Shown in pieces: positions 38,426 to 47,677 of a stretch of DNA of 53,802 nucleotides; position 1 is the stretch's first letter; each line of letters starts with the position of its first letter. This DNA is from Vibrio sp. Its GTDB lineage: Bacteria; Pseudomonadota; Gammaproteobacteria; Enterobacterales; Vibrionaceae. The translations under genes were made by a program, and so were the position numbers. The notes below the pieces were generated by a model, which worked only from the letters and a program-made list of their open reading frames with translations, did no database searches and was not told where the DNA came from. The stretch is from NCBI GenBank assembly GCA_028131545.1, contig JAOICL010000010.1:1-53802 (forward strand), written 5' to 3'.

Positions 38426-39121
38426 TTAAGCCATATTATTCAGCATCGTTAGAACCATTTTTGAAGAGCTTTTGGCTGCCAGAGGTAAAAACTCATCAAA
38501 GCTCATTGGTGATTCTTTGTCGGCAACGTCTGATATGGCACGAACAACGACAAAAGGGACATTAAATTGATGACAAGTTTGTGCAATGGCAGAGGCTTCC
38601 ATTTCAACAGACACAACCGTAGGGAAGTGAGTGCGAATATATTGCTGACGTTCAGGTGTACAAACAAACGTATCACCAGTGCATATGAGTCCTTGTACCG
38701 CATGGGTATTTGGCATTTCTGAGAGTGCTTTCTTTGTGTGTTCGATTAGATTGTAATCAGCGGTAAAAGCCGCTGGTTGACCGGCCATTTGTCCCATCTC
38801 ATAACCAAAAGCAGTGACATCAGCATCATGGTGACGAACCTCTGAAGAAATCACAACATCACCTAGATTGAGAGAAGGATCAAAGCCACCAGCAGAGCCC
38901 GTATTGATGATCGCAGATGGATTGAACTTCTCAATCATTAAAGTGGTACCAATTGCCGCTGCAACTTTACCAATACCCGATTGCAAAAGAACGACATTCG
39001 CACCGTTAATTTGACCAGAATAAAAATGACAGCCACCCAGTGACTCTTCAGTTCTGTTTGTCATCGCTTCTTTTAAAAGAGCGACCTCTTGTGGCATAGC
39101 GCCAATAATACCGATAGTCAT
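38426..39121 (-). CDS. mtnN: 5'-methylthioadenosine/S-adenosylhomocysteine nucleosidase
   Basis: MtnN (Pfs) removes adenine from MTA and SAH, feeding the methionine salvage and LuxS/autoinducer-2 pathways. The 231-residue protein is full length, with the catalytic Glu12 in MPQEVALL, the NTGSAGGFD loop, [11 protein letters not shown] and RAISDVAD carrying the catalytic Asp. AAGGA lies 8 nt before ATG 39121. It is divergent from rpsO. Confidence 0.97.
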   Translation of the reverse strand: MTIGIIGAMPQEVALLKEAMTNRTEESLGGCHFYSGQINGANVVLLQSGIGKVAAAIGTTLMIEKFNPSAIINTGSAGGFDPSLNLGDVVISSEVRHHDADVTAFGYEMGQMAGQPAAFTADYNLIEHTKKALSEMPNTHAVQGLICTGDTFVCTPERQQYIRTHFPTVVSVEMEASAIAQTCHQFNVPFVVVRAISDVADKESPMSFDEFLPLAAKSSSKMVLTMLNNMA

Positions 39122-39192
39122 AATGAGTTTCCTTAGGTGATATTAAGTTGGACGAAAGTATATACTGAAAAAACGATGAAAAAAAATATCAG

Positions 39193-39221
39193 TTGCGATA
39201 ATGATAGAACTTGAATATAAT
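39193..39221 (+). promoter_or_regulatory. Probable rpsO promoter
   Basis: TTGCGA (39193-39198), a 17-bp spacer and a perfect TATAAT (39216-39221), about 75 nt before the rpsO start. With this promoter rpsO is transcribed independently of truB. Confidence 0.6.
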
Positions 39222-39232
39222 TCGCGCTTCTC

Positions 39233-39261
39233 GTGCCGGCTGAATCAGAGATTGGCGGCAC
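39233..39261 (+). promoter_or_regulatory. Leader hairpin of rpsO
   Basis: GTGCCG (39233-39238) pairs with CGGCAC (39256-39261) in the 5' UTR, just after the expected transcription start. S15 controls its own translation through leader structures in gammaproteobacteria; whether this hairpin is the site is inferred. Confidence 0.4.
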
Positions 39262-39293
39262 TGTGTTAAATTTAACTCTTTAAGGAGAGAATT

Positions 39294-39563
39294 ATGTCTC
39301 TGAATGCAGAAACTAAAGCAGCAATCGTTGCAGAATACGCACAAAGCGAAGGCGACACTGGTTCACCAGAAGTTCAAGTAGCTCTACTAACAGCTTCTAT
39401 CAACCACCTTCAAGGTCACTTCAAAGCTCACAAAGGCGATCACCATAGCCGTCGTGGTCTTTTACGTATGGTTTCTAGCCGTCGTAAGCTTCTAGACTAC
39501 CTAAAAGGTAAAAATCTAGATCGTTACCGCGCGCTAATCAAACGTCTTGGCCTACGTCGCTAA
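39294..39563 (+). CDS. rpsO: 30S ribosomal protein S15
   Basis: S15 binds the central domain of 16S rRNA early in 30S assembly and forms bridge B4. The 89-residue protein is the standard length, starting [17 protein letters not shown], with the rRNA-binding [24 protein letters not shown] block at about 46-69. AAGGAGAG precedes the ATG. Codon choice is more restricted than in the neighbours, as expected for a highly expressed gene. A strong terminator follows. Confidence 0.98.
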   Translation: MSLNAETKAAIVAEYAQSEGDTGSPEVQVALLTASINHLQGHFKAHKGDHHSRRGLLRMVSSRRKLLDYLKGKNLDRYRALIKRLGLRR

Positions 39564-39577
39564 GAACAGTTTGTTTG

Positions 39578-39607
39578 AAAAAAAGGAGCTTCTAGCTCCT
39601 TTTTTTA
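39578..39607 (+). terminator. Terminator after rpsO
   Basis: AAAAAGGAGCT and AGCTCCTTTTT form an 11-bp stem with a TCT loop and a further T run. Read-through would reach pnp, as in E. coli. Confidence 0.88.
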
Positions 39608-39802
39608 TTTTTGCGATATACCTATCTGTAAAATTTATTATCTCATCTATCCTTTTTAGCGTCATGTTTCAGCAAGGCGGCTTGAAACTTGTCGATTCTA
39701 TACCCATTTTAAAGTTTGTATTCGCGAGTTATCCTCTTTTGAGTGTATAATGCGTGAATCTTTTATCCTCTTGAAAAAGTTATTAAGAGGTAGATGACCA
39801 AT

Positions 39803-39900
39803 CCAGCATTGCAGTCACACGTCGACCAAAAGGTCGCGGCTATTAAAAATGAATTGCTGAGCGAGTTTGTTTTTACTAGTCGCGATATGCAATGTACTGG
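39803..39900 (+). promoter_or_regulatory. Long-range hairpin in the pnp leader
   Basis: CCAGCATTGCA (39803-39813) can pair with TGCAATGTACTGG (39888-39900) with a 2-nt bulge, enclosing a CGACC-AAAA-GGTCG hairpin (39832-39845). A second small hairpin, TCTGAA/TTCAGA, sits at 39914-39931 just before the pnp start. E. coli pnp is autoregulated through an RNase III-cut leader stem; this is the likely counterpart. A TATAAT at 39746-39751 could be the pnp -10 box, but no good -35 is seen. The rest of 39608-39800 holds nothing recognisable. Confidence 0.5.
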
Positions 39901-39946
39901 ACTCTTTTAATTATCTGAATTTAAGTTCAGAGCACAGGAATATTTC

Positions 39947-42052
39947 ATGTTTGAAAAACCAGTTGTAAAAACATTTCAATACGGTAACCACACCGTTACT
40001 CTAGAAACCGGCGTTATTGCTCGTCAAGCTACAGCAGCAGTAATGGCAACGATGGACGATACATCAGTATTTGTTTCTGTTGTTGCTAAAAAAGAAGCTG
40101 TTGCGGGTCAAGATTTCTTCCCTCTAACAGTTAACTACCAAGAGCGTACATACGCTGCGGGTAAAATCCCTGGTGGTTTCTTCAAGCGTGAAGGTCGTCC
40201 TTCTGAAGGCGAAACACTAACAGCTCGTCTGATCGACCGTCCAATTCGTCCACTTTTCCCAAGTGCGTTTAAAAACGAAGTTCAAGTTATCGCTACGGTT
40301 GTTTCTATCAACCCTGACGTAAACCCAGACATGATCACTATGATCGCAACGTCTGCTGCACTTGCTATCTCTGGTGCACCATTCAATGGTCCTATCGGTG
40401 CAGCACGTGTTGGTCACATCAATGGCGAACTGGTTCTTAACCCATCAAATACTGAGCTTGAAAACTCTAAACTAGACCTAGTTGTGTCTGGTACAGAAGG
40501 CGCAGTACTAATGGTTGAATCTGAAGCAGATAACCTATCGGAAGAAGAGATGCTTTCAGCGGTTGTTTACGGTCACGACCAACAACAAGTTGTAATCAAA
40601 GCAATCAACGAGTTTGCTGCTGAAGTTGCAACTCCATCTTGGAACTGGGAAGCGCCAGCAGTGAACACTGAGCTAAAAGCTAAAGTTGCTGAGCAAGCTG
40701 AAACACGTCTATCTGACGCGTACCAGATCACTGAGAAAATGGCGCGTTACGAGACAGTTGGCGCAATCAAGAATGACGTTGTTGAAGCGTTAATGGCACA
40801 AGACGAAAACCTAGATGAGCGTGAAATCCGCGGCATGCTTGGTTCTCTAGAGAAAAACGTAGTACGTAGTCGCATCATTGCTGGCAACCCACGTATCGAT
40901 GGCCGTGAAAAAGACATGGTTCGTGCGCTAGACGTACGTACTGGTGTTCTTCCACGTACACACGGTTCTTCTCTATTCACTCGTGGTGAAACTCAAGCAC
41001 TTGTTACTGCAACGCTTGGTACACAACGTGATGCACAAATCATTGATAGCCTAATGGGTGAGAAGAAAGATAACTTCCTTCTACACTACAACTTCCCTCC
41101 ATACTGTGTAGGTGAAACTGGTTTCGTTGGTTCTCCTAAGCGTCGTGAAATTGGTCACGGTAAGCTTGCTAAGCGTGGTATCCAAGCAGTAATGCCTTCT
41201 GTTGATGAATTCCCATACACAGTTCGTGTTGTATCGGAAATCACTGAATCTAACGGTTCTTCTTCAATGGCTTCTGTATGTGGTACATCTCTAGCACTTA
41301 TGGATGCAGGTGTTCCAATCAAAGCTTCTGTTGCGGGTATCGCAATGGGCCTTGTTAAAGAAGGCGATGATTTTGTTGTTCTTTCTGACATTCTTGGTGA
41401 TGAAGATCACCTAGGTGACATGGACTTTAAAGTAGCAGGTACTAACGCTGGTATTACTGCACTTCAAATGGACATCAAGATCGAAGGTATTACACAAGAA
41501 ATCATGCAAATTGCTCTTAACCAAGCGCAAGGTGCACGTAAGCACATCCTTTCTGTAATGGATGATGCTATTGCTGGTGCTCGTGAAGATATCTCTGAAT
41601 TCGCTCCACGTATCCACACAATGAAAATCAGCTCTGATAAGATCAAAGATGTTATCGGTAAAGGCGGCGCAGTTATTCGTCAGCTAACAGAAGAAACCGG
41701 TACAACGATCGAAATCGAAGATGATGGCACAATTAAGATTGCTGCAACATCTGGTGAGCAAGCACAGGATGCTATTGAGCGTATCAAGCAGTTAACTGCA
41801 GAAGTAGAAGTTGGCACAATTTACACAGGTAAAGTGGCTCGTTTAGCTGACTTTGGTGCTTTCGTAACGATTCTTCCTGGTAAAGATGGTCTTGTTCATA
41901 TTTCTCAAATTGCTGACAAGCGAGTTGAAAAAGTGTCGGATTACCTTGCTGAAGGTCAAGAAGTTCAAGTTAAAGTACTTGAAATCGACCGTCAAGGCCG
42001 TGTTCGTCTAAGTATGAAAGAAGTGAATGCTGAAGCAGCAAGCGCTGAGTAA
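39947..42052 (+). CDS. pnp: Polyribonucleotide nucleotidyltransferase
   Basis: PNPase is a phosphorolytic 3'-5' exoribonuclease and a degradosome member. The 701-residue protein has two RNase PH-like domains (about 1-215 and 310-540) separated by an alpha-helical domain, then a KH domain with [12 protein letters not shown] (about 565-576) and an S1 domain starting near [18 protein letters not shown] (about 625). It is usual length. Codon use is as biased as in rpsO. It is followed by a terminator and then nlpI, the E. coli order. Confidence 0.98.
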   Translation: MFEKPVVKTFQYGNHTVTLETGVIARQATAAVMATMDDTSVFVSVVAKKEAVAGQDFFPLTVNYQERTYAAGKIPGGFFKREGRPSEGETLTARLIDRPIRPLFPSAFKNEVQVIATVVSINPDVNPDMITMIATSAALAISGAPFNGPIGAARVGHINGELVLNPSNTELENSKLDLVVSGTEGAVLMVESEADNLSEEEMLSAVVYGHDQQQVVIKAINEFAAEVATPSWNWEAPAVNTELKAKVAEQAETRLSDAYQITEKMARYETVGAIKNDVVEALMAQDENLDEREIRGMLGSLEKNVVRSRIIAGNPRIDGREKDMVRALDVRTGVLPRTHGSSLFTRGETQALVTATLGTQRDAQIIDSLMGEKKDNFLLHYNFPPYCVGETGFVGSPKRREIGHGKLAKRGIQAVMPSVDEFPYTVRVVSEITESNGSSSMASVCGTSLALMDAGVPIKASVAGIAMGLVKEGDDFVVLSDILGDEDHLGDMDFKVAGTNAGITALQMDIKIEGITQEIMQIALNQAQGARKHILSVMDDAIAGAREDISEFAPRIHTMKISSDKIKDVIGKGGAVIRQLTEETGTTIEIEDDGTIKIAATSGEQAQDAIERIKQLTAEVEVGTIYTGKVARLADFGAFVTILPGKDGLVHISQIADKRVEKVSDYLAEGQEVQVKVLEIDRQGRVRLSMKEVNAEAASAE

Positions 42053-42100
42053 GCCGATTTAGTTCAAATTTATATTGAATTAAATCAAGCAAATAACAAA

Positions 42101-42124
42101 AGAGGGCGTAATGCCCTCTTTTTT
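42101..42124 (+). terminator. Terminator after pnp
   Basis: AGAGGGC (42101-42107) and GCCCTCT (42113-42119) with a GTAAT loop, then six T. Confidence 0.85.
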
Positions 42125-42273
42125 ATTGAAAACTCTGATATTCTTATATCAACCAAAATGAATAAATGCACTGTTTTTCTTGCCTTTTTAGTCTCGATGA
42201 ATCGACATTGTTACGATAAACAGCAGCCAAGATTTAACATCATAATCTGTGCATATAATAGGAGTTTCTCATT

Positions 42274-43176
42274 GTGAAATGGTTTGTAAAGTCAGGTTTG
42301 TACTTAGCCTTAGCGGCTTTGGTCGGTTGTACCTCTGTAGGTTCAAATACATCCAGTGAGTGGGCATATCCTCCAATGGCAATTCCTTTAAAGCCAACGG
42401 TTGAACAGCAAGTTCAACTTGCTCGTCTTACGCAGTTGGTAAAGCGTGCTGATATTAATGATGAAGTGAGAGCGAAAGTCTTATATGAACGTGGTAATTA
42501 CTTAGACAGTGTCGGCTTAGCCGATCTTGCTCGTTTGGATTTTAATCAGTCATTAACATTGAACCCAGCACAACCTTATATTTTTAACTTACTTGGTGTT
42601 CACTTTACACAAATATCCGAATTTGATGCCGCTTATGAAGCCTTTGATTCCGCATTAGAGTTGGATCCTGATAATGCTTATGTGTTAAGAAATCGAGCGA
42701 TTGCCCTCTATTATGGTGATCGATTACCTCTTGCTATCGCAGATATTGATAGTAATCTCAAACAAACACCGACGGATACCTTTAGTCTACTTTGGCAGTA
42801 CTTTATCGTCATGGAAAGTGACCCAGAATTAGCACATTCTCAGCTACAATCGGCTTATGCCAATCGAAATAAAGATTGGAGTTGGGATATAGTAGGAATG
42901 GTATTGGGTGAGATAAGTGAAGAAAAAGCGTTAAGTCATATCGTTGAGTCAACGACAAATAATGAAGAACTGGCACAACGTTTAACAGAAGCTTATTTCT
43001 ATTTAGCAAAGTCATACCATCACCAAAAAGATTATTCGACAGCAATTGCTTTGTATAAGCGATCTCTAGCTTTAAACGTTTATGACTATATTGAGCATCG
43101 TTTTTCTTTTACTGAATTGGGGAGAATCTACCAAGCAGTACAAGAAAATAAATCACAAGCAACCGCTAAAAATTAA
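42274..43176 (+). CDS. nlpI: Lipoprotein NlpI
   Basis: Outer-membrane lipoprotein with TPR repeats; in E. coli it is an adaptor for the Prc protease acting on murein endopeptidases. The start is GTG 42274, 9 nt after AGGAG (300 residues). The signal sequence ends in lipobox LVGC (Cys19). TPR units are readable around 65-95, 98-130 (EFDAAYEAFDSALELDPDN), 132-160 and 235-275. It lies behind pnp, as in E. coli, with a terminator between. Its presence near M23 and PBP4 genes is consistent with a murein role, though they are not in one operon. Confidence 0.95.
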   Translation: MKWFVKSGLYLALAALVGCTSVGSNTSSEWAYPPMAIPLKPTVEQQVQLARLTQLVKRADINDEVRAKVLYERGNYLDSVGLADLARLDFNQSLTLNPAQPYIFNLLGVHFTQISEFDAAYEAFDSALELDPDNAYVLRNRAIALYYGDRLPLAIADIDSNLKQTPTDTFSLLWQYFIVMESDPELAHSQLQSAYANRNKDWSWDIVGMVLGEISEEKALSHIVESTTNNEELAQRLTEAYFYLAKSYHHQKDYSTAIALYKRSLALNVYDYIEHRFSFTELGRIYQAVQENKSQATAKN

Positions 43177-43204
43177 GACTATTGATATTTAAATCAATAT
43201 ACTC

Positions 43205-43232
43205 AAAGGGCTGCGTGGATGTAGCCCTTTTT
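43205..43232 (+). terminator. Terminator after nlpI
   Basis: AAAGGGCTGC (43205-43214) pairs with GTAGCCCTTT (43221-43230), 10 bp including one G-T, with a GTGGAT loop and a short T run. Confidence 0.82.
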
Positions 43233-43311
43233 GATAGAGGCTATAAATCACTTTATCACAATGAATATTGTTGAATCGAACACTCATAGATTCATTTGAA
43301 GGAGAGCGATT

Positions 43312-43809
43312 ATGATCAGAACTGAAATGCCAACAGATATACTATTATTAGAGCAATGGTACTTAAAGAAAAATAAACAATCAGAAGCGAATTACCTGAC
43401 TTATTTAAGAGAAAATGGGCTGAGTACGATCTCCTTTGTTGCTCTCAATGACGAAGGGAATATAATAGGGCACTTGGTTTTTTCTCCGGTTTTAATGAAT
43501 GGAGAAGATGGTAATTGGCAATCAGTTAGTTTGATATCGACTCATGATGACTCGGATGAATTAAAGAGAGAGTTAATGTCTGAAGGTATCGACTCCCTTG
43601 CCGAGTTTGGTTACCCAATGGTATTGACTTATGATCCATCTCAGATATATAAAGACGTTGGCTTTCAATTGTTTAATTCTAGATCGTTCCCACACTATGC
43701 TGACCTTTATTATTTTGAATTGGTCGCTCAATCACTTGAGAATATCGAAGCCCAATCGCTAGAAAGTCGTGTTTTCACTTTTGTTGATGAAAGTTATAAT
43801 CGCCATTGA
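43312..43809 (+). CDS. YhbS-like GNAT-family protein with degenerate CoA loop
   Basis: A 165-residue protein resembling E. coli YhbS, a putative N-acetyltransferase encoded near nlpI there too. Recognisable parts are the N-terminal strand-helix, IIGHLVFSPVLMNGED, EGIDSLAEFGYPMVLTYDP and YKDVGFQL. In functional GNATs the segment between these carries the acetyl-CoA loop (Q/R)xxGxG/A; YhbS has YRGQGLA. Here the matching stretch reads DDSDELKRELM (about 79-89), with no glycines and about two residues fewer, so acetyl-CoA binding in the normal way is doubtful. AAGGAGAG precedes ATG 43312. It may be a non-catalytic relative or a decaying gene with an intact frame. Confidence 0.75.
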   Translation: MIRTEMPTDILLLEQWYLKKNKQSEANYLTYLRENGLSTISFVALNDEGNIIGHLVFSPVLMNGEDGNWQSVSLISTHDDSDELKRELMSEGIDSLAEFGYPMVLTYDPSQIYKDVGFQLFNSRSFPHYADLYYFELVAQSLENIEAQSLESRVFTFVDESYNRH

Positions 43810-43848
43810 ATCACGTAAAGAGAAGGCAATTCAGTCATATGAGTATTT

Positions 43849-44271
43849 ATGGTTAGTAAATTATCACAACAGTCAGCTTACCTTTCTGAAATGGGATTAG
43901 ATCAGTGGACTTTACAGTGCCCAGACCTTTTATCTGGTGACTACCTTGATGTGAAAGAAACATTAGATGATAGCTGTCAGTTACTCTTTATTTCCCCATG
44001 TAAGCCTTTGGTGGATCAAATTTTATTTCTTGAAAAAATTCTTGGTGCGATGAAGTTAACGATAGAACAAGTTCGTTATGTTGAGCTCGATAGCTTGTCT
44101 AAACTTGATATAAGTACAGTGACATGGGTATGGTTTTCAGGTGCCGAGAGAGCAGACTTAATCGAAGAAATAAAAGACAAAAAGTATTTAATATCTCCTT
44201 TATTAGAGCATATTGACGGGAACAACCAAGAGCGTCGTGCTCTTTGGCAGCAAATTCAAACTCAACTTTAA
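43849..44271 (+). CDS. holD: DNA polymerase III psi subunit
   Basis: HolD (psi) links the clamp loader through chi to single-strand-binding protein. The 140-residue protein is poorly conserved, as usual for this family. It keeps an N-terminal YLSEMGLDQWTLQCP, the clamp-loader-binding region, and C-terminal RRALWQQIQT. The strongest support is context: it is 9 bp upstream of rimI, the E. coli holD-rimI order. The Shine-Dalgarno is weak; AAGAGAAGG lies about 22 nt before ATG 43849. Confidence 0.88.
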   Translation: MVSKLSQQSAYLSEMGLDQWTLQCPDLLSGDYLDVKETLDDSCQLLFISPCKPLVDQILFLEKILGAMKLTIEQVRYVELDSLSKLDISTVTWVWFSGAERADLIEEIKDKKYLISPLLEHIDGNNQERRALWQQIQTQL

Positions 44272-44280
44272 TGGCTTTTT

Positions 44281-44733
44281 ATGACTAAATTAATACCCAC
44301 TCAGAGTCACCATCTCGATGCGATTTATCAGATTGAATGCCAAGCTCATACGAGCCCATGGTCTCAATCACTCATTCATGATTTAAACAGTCGTGGGGCA
44401 AAGCATCATGTATTACTGAACGATGAAGATGCAGTGATTGGCTATTTTTATGCTCAATATGTCGTGGGTGAAATGACGCTATTAAATATTGCGATTGATC
44501 CGAAGGTTCAAGGGCAAGGATATGGTAAGGCATTGATTGACGCTTTTTTAGAGCTTTGTGAGAAATTGAATACAGAAAGTGTCTGGCTTGAGGTAAGAGA
44601 AAGTAATCATGTTGCACTGGGTTTATATCAATCCATCGGTTTTAATGAAGTCGATAGACGTTCTAACTATTACCCTGTAGCAGGTAGTAATAAAAAGGAA
44701 GATGCCATCATTATGAGTTATTTTTTCCTATAG
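44281..44733 (+). CDS. rimI: Ribosomal protein bS18-alanine N-acetyltransferase
   Basis: GNAT enzyme that acetylates the N-terminal alanine of ribosomal protein S18. The 150-residue protein has an intact acetyl-CoA loop VQGQGYGKAL (about 80-89), preceded by LLNIAIDP and followed by WLEVRESNHVALGLYQSIGF, the RimI signature. It pairs with holD. After it there are 270 bp without a gene before prfC; they contain a hairpin GTGTGA/TCACAC (44778-44797) with only a weak T tract. Confidence 0.95.
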   Translation: MTKLIPTQSHHLDAIYQIECQAHTSPWSQSLIHDLNSRGAKHHVLLNDEDAVIGYFYAQYVVGEMTLLNIAIDPKVQGQGYGKALIDAFLELCEKLNTESVWLEVRESNHVALGLYQSIGFNEVDRRSNYYPVAGSNKKEDAIIMSYFFL

Positions 44734-45003
44734 CGCATATAACGAGGTTATTATTATCAAATAGAGGTTAATAATAAGTGTGAGTGGCCTATCACACGGT
44801 ATTTTAATCACGGTTTACTTTTACCATTCTATATTATTCTTTTCTAATCGATATTGAAGCTAATGTAGTCTTATCATTTCATGATTTTTTTGTAAGTATC
44901 TCGATGACATTTTTATGAAATGACAAATTCGTTGTATACTATCGTCATATTGCCTCTTGCATTCAGTAAGAGTGTTTAATTTTACAATGATGAAGATTAA
45001 CTA

Positions 45004-46593
45004 ATGGCCGATCAAACCTTTCTTGATGAAGTAAATAAGCGAAGAACATTCGCTATCATCTCTCACCCAGATGCGGGTAAAACCACCATTACTGAAAAAG
45101 TACTTTTATTTGGACGTGCAATTCAAACTGCAGGTACCGTTAAAGGTCGTGGCTCGAATCAACATGCTAAATCAGATTGGATGGAAATGGAAAAAGAACG
45201 TGGTATTTCTGTCACCACGTCGGTAATGCAATTTCCTTATAATGACTGTCTTGTGAATCTACTTGATACTCCAGGACACGAAGACTTCTCAGAAGATACT
45301 TACCGAACACTGACTGCGGTTGACTCATGTTTAATGGTGATTGATGCTGCAAAAGGTGTCGAGGCTCGTACTCGTAAATTAATGGAAGTGACTCGTCTTC
45401 GTGATACTCCCATTGTGACTTTCATGAATAAACTCGATCGTGATATTCGTGATCCAATGGAGTTATTGGATGAAGTTGAAAGCGAACTGAATATGGCATG
45501 TGCGCCTATATCATGGCCGATTGGTTGTGGTAAAGAGTTTAAAGGCGTTTACCATATTCATCGCGATGAGACGATCATTTATGCAACAGGACAAGGGCAC
45601 ACGATCCAAAATACGCATATTATTAAAGGGTTAGACAACCCAGATTTAGATGCGGAAATCGGTGATGAATTAGCTGAACAACTTCGAGAAGAGCTTGAAT
45701 TGGTGATTGGTGCTTCTCATGAGTTTGATCGTGAACTTTTCCTTAGCGGTGAATTAACACCGGTGTTCTTCGGTACAGCATTAGGTAACTTTGGTGTTGA
45801 TCATATGCTTGAAGGGTTAACTGAGTGGGCTCCAGCACCGATGTCACGTGCAACCAATGAGCGTACCGTTGAAGCTGAAGAAGAAAAATTTTCAGGCTTT
45901 GTTTTTAAGATTCAAGCCAATATGGATCCAAAACACCGTGACCGCATTGCATTCATGCGTATTGTTTCAGGAACGTATACCCAAGGCATGAAAATGAATC
46001 ATGTTCGGTTAGGTAAAAACATCAATATTTCCGATGCAGTAACGTTTATGGCTGGCGATCGCTCTCGAGCTGAGAGTGCATATGCTGGTGATATTATTGG
46101 TTTGCATAACCACGGTACGATACAAATTGGTGATACGTTTACTCAAGGCGAAACCTTGAAGTTTTCGGGTATACCTAACTTTGCTCCTGAGCTATTCCGT
46201 CGTATTCGCTTGAAAGATCCATTAAAGCAAAAGCAATTGCTTAAAGGGTTGGTTCAGTTGTCTGAAGAAGGCGCAGTTCAAGTGTTCCGTCCATTACAAA
46301 ATAATGATTTAATTGTTGGCGCCGTTGGTGTTCTACAGTTTGATGTTGTTGTTGCTCGTTTGAAAGCGGAATATAACGTTGAAGCTATCTATGAAGGCGT
46401 TAATGTGGCTACCGCACGCTGGGTTGATTGTGAAGATGTGAAAACATTGGAAGAGTTCAAACGTAAAAGCCAGTCAAACCTAGCATTAGATGGCGGTGAT
46501 AACCTGTCTTACATTGCACCAACGATGGTGAACTTAAATCTTGCTCAAGAGCGTTTCCCTGACGTTCAATTTAGAGCAACACGAGAACATTAA
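45004..46593 (+). CDS. prfC: Peptide chain release factor 3
   Basis: RF3 is a GTPase that releases RF1/RF2 from ribosomes after termination. The 529-residue protein is usual length, with G1 HPDAGKTT (21-28), the switch [33 protein letters not shown] as G4, and EF-G-like domains II and III. A weak GAAG lies 8 nt before ATG 45004. A TATACT at 44935-44940 may be its -10 box. It ends in a strong terminator. Together with prfB it places two release factors in this window. Confidence 0.97.
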   Translation: MADQTFLDEVNKRRTFAIISHPDAGKTTITEKVLLFGRAIQTAGTVKGRGSNQHAKSDWMEMEKERGISVTTSVMQFPYNDCLVNLLDTPGHEDFSEDTYRTLTAVDSCLMVIDAAKGVEARTRKLMEVTRLRDTPIVTFMNKLDRDIRDPMELLDEVESELNMACAPISWPIGCGKEFKGVYHIHRDETIIYATGQGHTIQNTHIIKGLDNPDLDAEIGDELAEQLREELELVIGASHEFDRELFLSGELTPVFFGTALGNFGVDHMLEGLTEWAPAPMSRATNERTVEAEEEKFSGFVFKIQANMDPKHRDRIAFMRIVSGTYTQGMKMNHVRLGKNINISDAVTFMAGDRSRAESAYAGDIIGLHNHGTIQIGDTFTQGETLKFSGIPNFAPELFRRIRLKDPLKQKQLLKGLVQLSEEGAVQVFRPLQNNDLIVGAVGVLQFDVVVARLKAEYNVEAIYEGVNVATARWVDCEDVKTLEEFKRKSQSNLALDGGDNLSYIAPTMVNLNLAQERFPDVQFRATREH

Positions 46594-46626
46594 TTCATTC
46601 TAATGTGTTTTAAATGACAGTAAGAC

Positions 46627-46656
46627 AAACCCTAGTGTTAAAAGCTAGGGTTTTTT
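46627..46656 (+). terminator. Terminator after prfC
   Basis: AAACCCTAG (46627-46635) and CTAGGGTTT (46645-46653), 9 bp with a 9-nt loop, then TTT. Confidence 0.85.
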
Positions 46657-46726
46657 ATTTGGTTTGACTATTCGCTAAATCATCACCTACATTTATTAAT
46701 ATACTCTAATTTTTTAAGAGATGCTT

Positions 46727-47488
46727 ATGAACAAATTATTATTGTCATTCTTAGGATTAACTCTTTCCACAACGACATTTGCCAAAGATTGGAAAGAAAT
46801 TCGATTTGGTGTTGAAGGCGCTTACCCTCCCTTTAGTTGGACGGCATCTGATGGCTCTATTCAAGGGTTTGATGTGGATTTAGCCTATGCCATTTGTGAA
46901 GAGATGGAAGTGAAATGTCGCTTCGTTCCTCAAGATTGGGATGGAATGATCCCAGCACTCATGTCACGCAAATACGATGCGATTATCGCTGCGATGTCGA
47001 TTACAGAAGAACGTAAAAAGAAGATAGATTTCACTGATAAATATGCACAAATCCCCAATAAATTTGCTGTGAAGAAGGGAGCAAGTATCAATTTTGATAC
47101 ATTAAAGGGTGTTAAAATTGGTGTTTTACGTGCCGCGACACACGATAAATATGTAACGGATAATTACCCTGATGCTAAAGTTGTTCGTTACGGCTCATTA
47201 GATGATGCTTATATCGATTTAAAAGCAGGGCGCGTACAAGCCGTATTGGGCGATGCTTCTGCTATTGAAGGTGGATTACTGAATAAAGAGGGTGGCGAAA
47301 ATTATCAATACGCTGGTCCATCATTGACTGATGCTAGATGGTTTGGTGAAGGTATGGGGATTGCACTTCGTAAGCAAGATAGAGAATTAAAACAAAAAAT
47401 AAACAAAGCATTAGCAGCATTACGAGAAAATGGTCAATATGAAAATATTGCTAGCAAGTATTTTGCTTATGATATTTATGGCGACTAA
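46727..47488 (+). CDS. Periplasmic basic/polar amino-acid-binding protein (ABC type)
   Basis: Family-3 solute-binding protein related to ArtJ/HisJ/ArgT. The start is ATG 46727 (253 residues, MNKLLLSFLGL), with AAGAG 6 nt upstream; ATG 46721 would be too close to it. A signal peptide is cleaved after TTFA. The mature protein has the IRFGVEGAYPPFSW opening, GFDVDLAYAICEEM, the WDGMIPALMSRKYDAI hinge region and the C-terminal two-domain closure. Aromatic and acidic pocket residues suggest a basic amino acid ligand, but this is inferred. No permease or ATPase gene is adjacent: prfC lies before and srmB after, and both flanks have terminators. Confidence 0.88.
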   Translation: MNKLLLSFLGLTLSTTTFAKDWKEIRFGVEGAYPPFSWTASDGSIQGFDVDLAYAICEEMEVKCRFVPQDWDGMIPALMSRKYDAIIAAMSITEERKKKIDFTDKYAQIPNKFAVKKGASINFDTLKGVKIGVLRAATHDKYVTDNYPDAKVVRYGSLDDAYIDLKAGRVQAVLGDASAIEGGLLNKEGGENYQYAGPSLTDARWFGEGMGIALRKQDRELKQKINKALAALRENGQYENIASKYFAYDIYGD

Positions 47489-47513
47489 ATTTTATTGAAG
47501 TGGAATTGTGAAC

Positions 47514-47550
47514 AAAAAAAAGCGGCTACCTAAAGTAGCCGCTTTTTTTT
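47514..47550. terminator. Bidirectional terminator between the binding protein and srmB
   Basis: A 16-bp perfect inverted repeat, AAAAAAAAGCGGCTAC (47514-47529) and GTAGCCGCTTTTTTTT (47535-47550), with a 5-nt loop; it can serve both directions. Confidence 0.9.
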
Positions 47551-47588
47551 GTTTATGATCTTAATACAATCAGGAAACCATTTATTTT

Positions 47589-47677
47589 AAAGAAATTATG
47601 TATCCCAAAGAAACTTGTCTTTCAAAGAAACTATGTCTCTCAAAAAAACAGATTATCTCAAAAAAGATTATTTTTTC
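47589..47677. repeat. Degenerate 18-bp tandem repeat at the 3' end of srmB
   Basis: Successive units AAAGAAATTATGTATCCC (47589), AAAGAAACTTGTCTTTC (47607, 17 bp), AAAGAAACTATGTCTCTC (47624), AAAAAAACAGATTATCTC (47642) and a decayed AAAAAAGATTATTTTTTC (47660). The srmB stop codon (47668-47670) falls in the last unit, the same layout as the repeat at the shyC-like gene. Confidence 0.65.

Noticed and set aside
39547..39750. 67-codon ORF between rpsO and pnp
   Set aside because: It runs out of the rpsO end through the rpsO terminator, has no ribosome site, and its hydrophobicity comes from the T-rich sequence.
44778..44797. CRP-like site TGTGA...TCACA after rimI
   Set aside because: The half-sites are separated by 8 bp instead of 6, and the motif lies 200 bp from prfC; it reads better as a weak hairpin.
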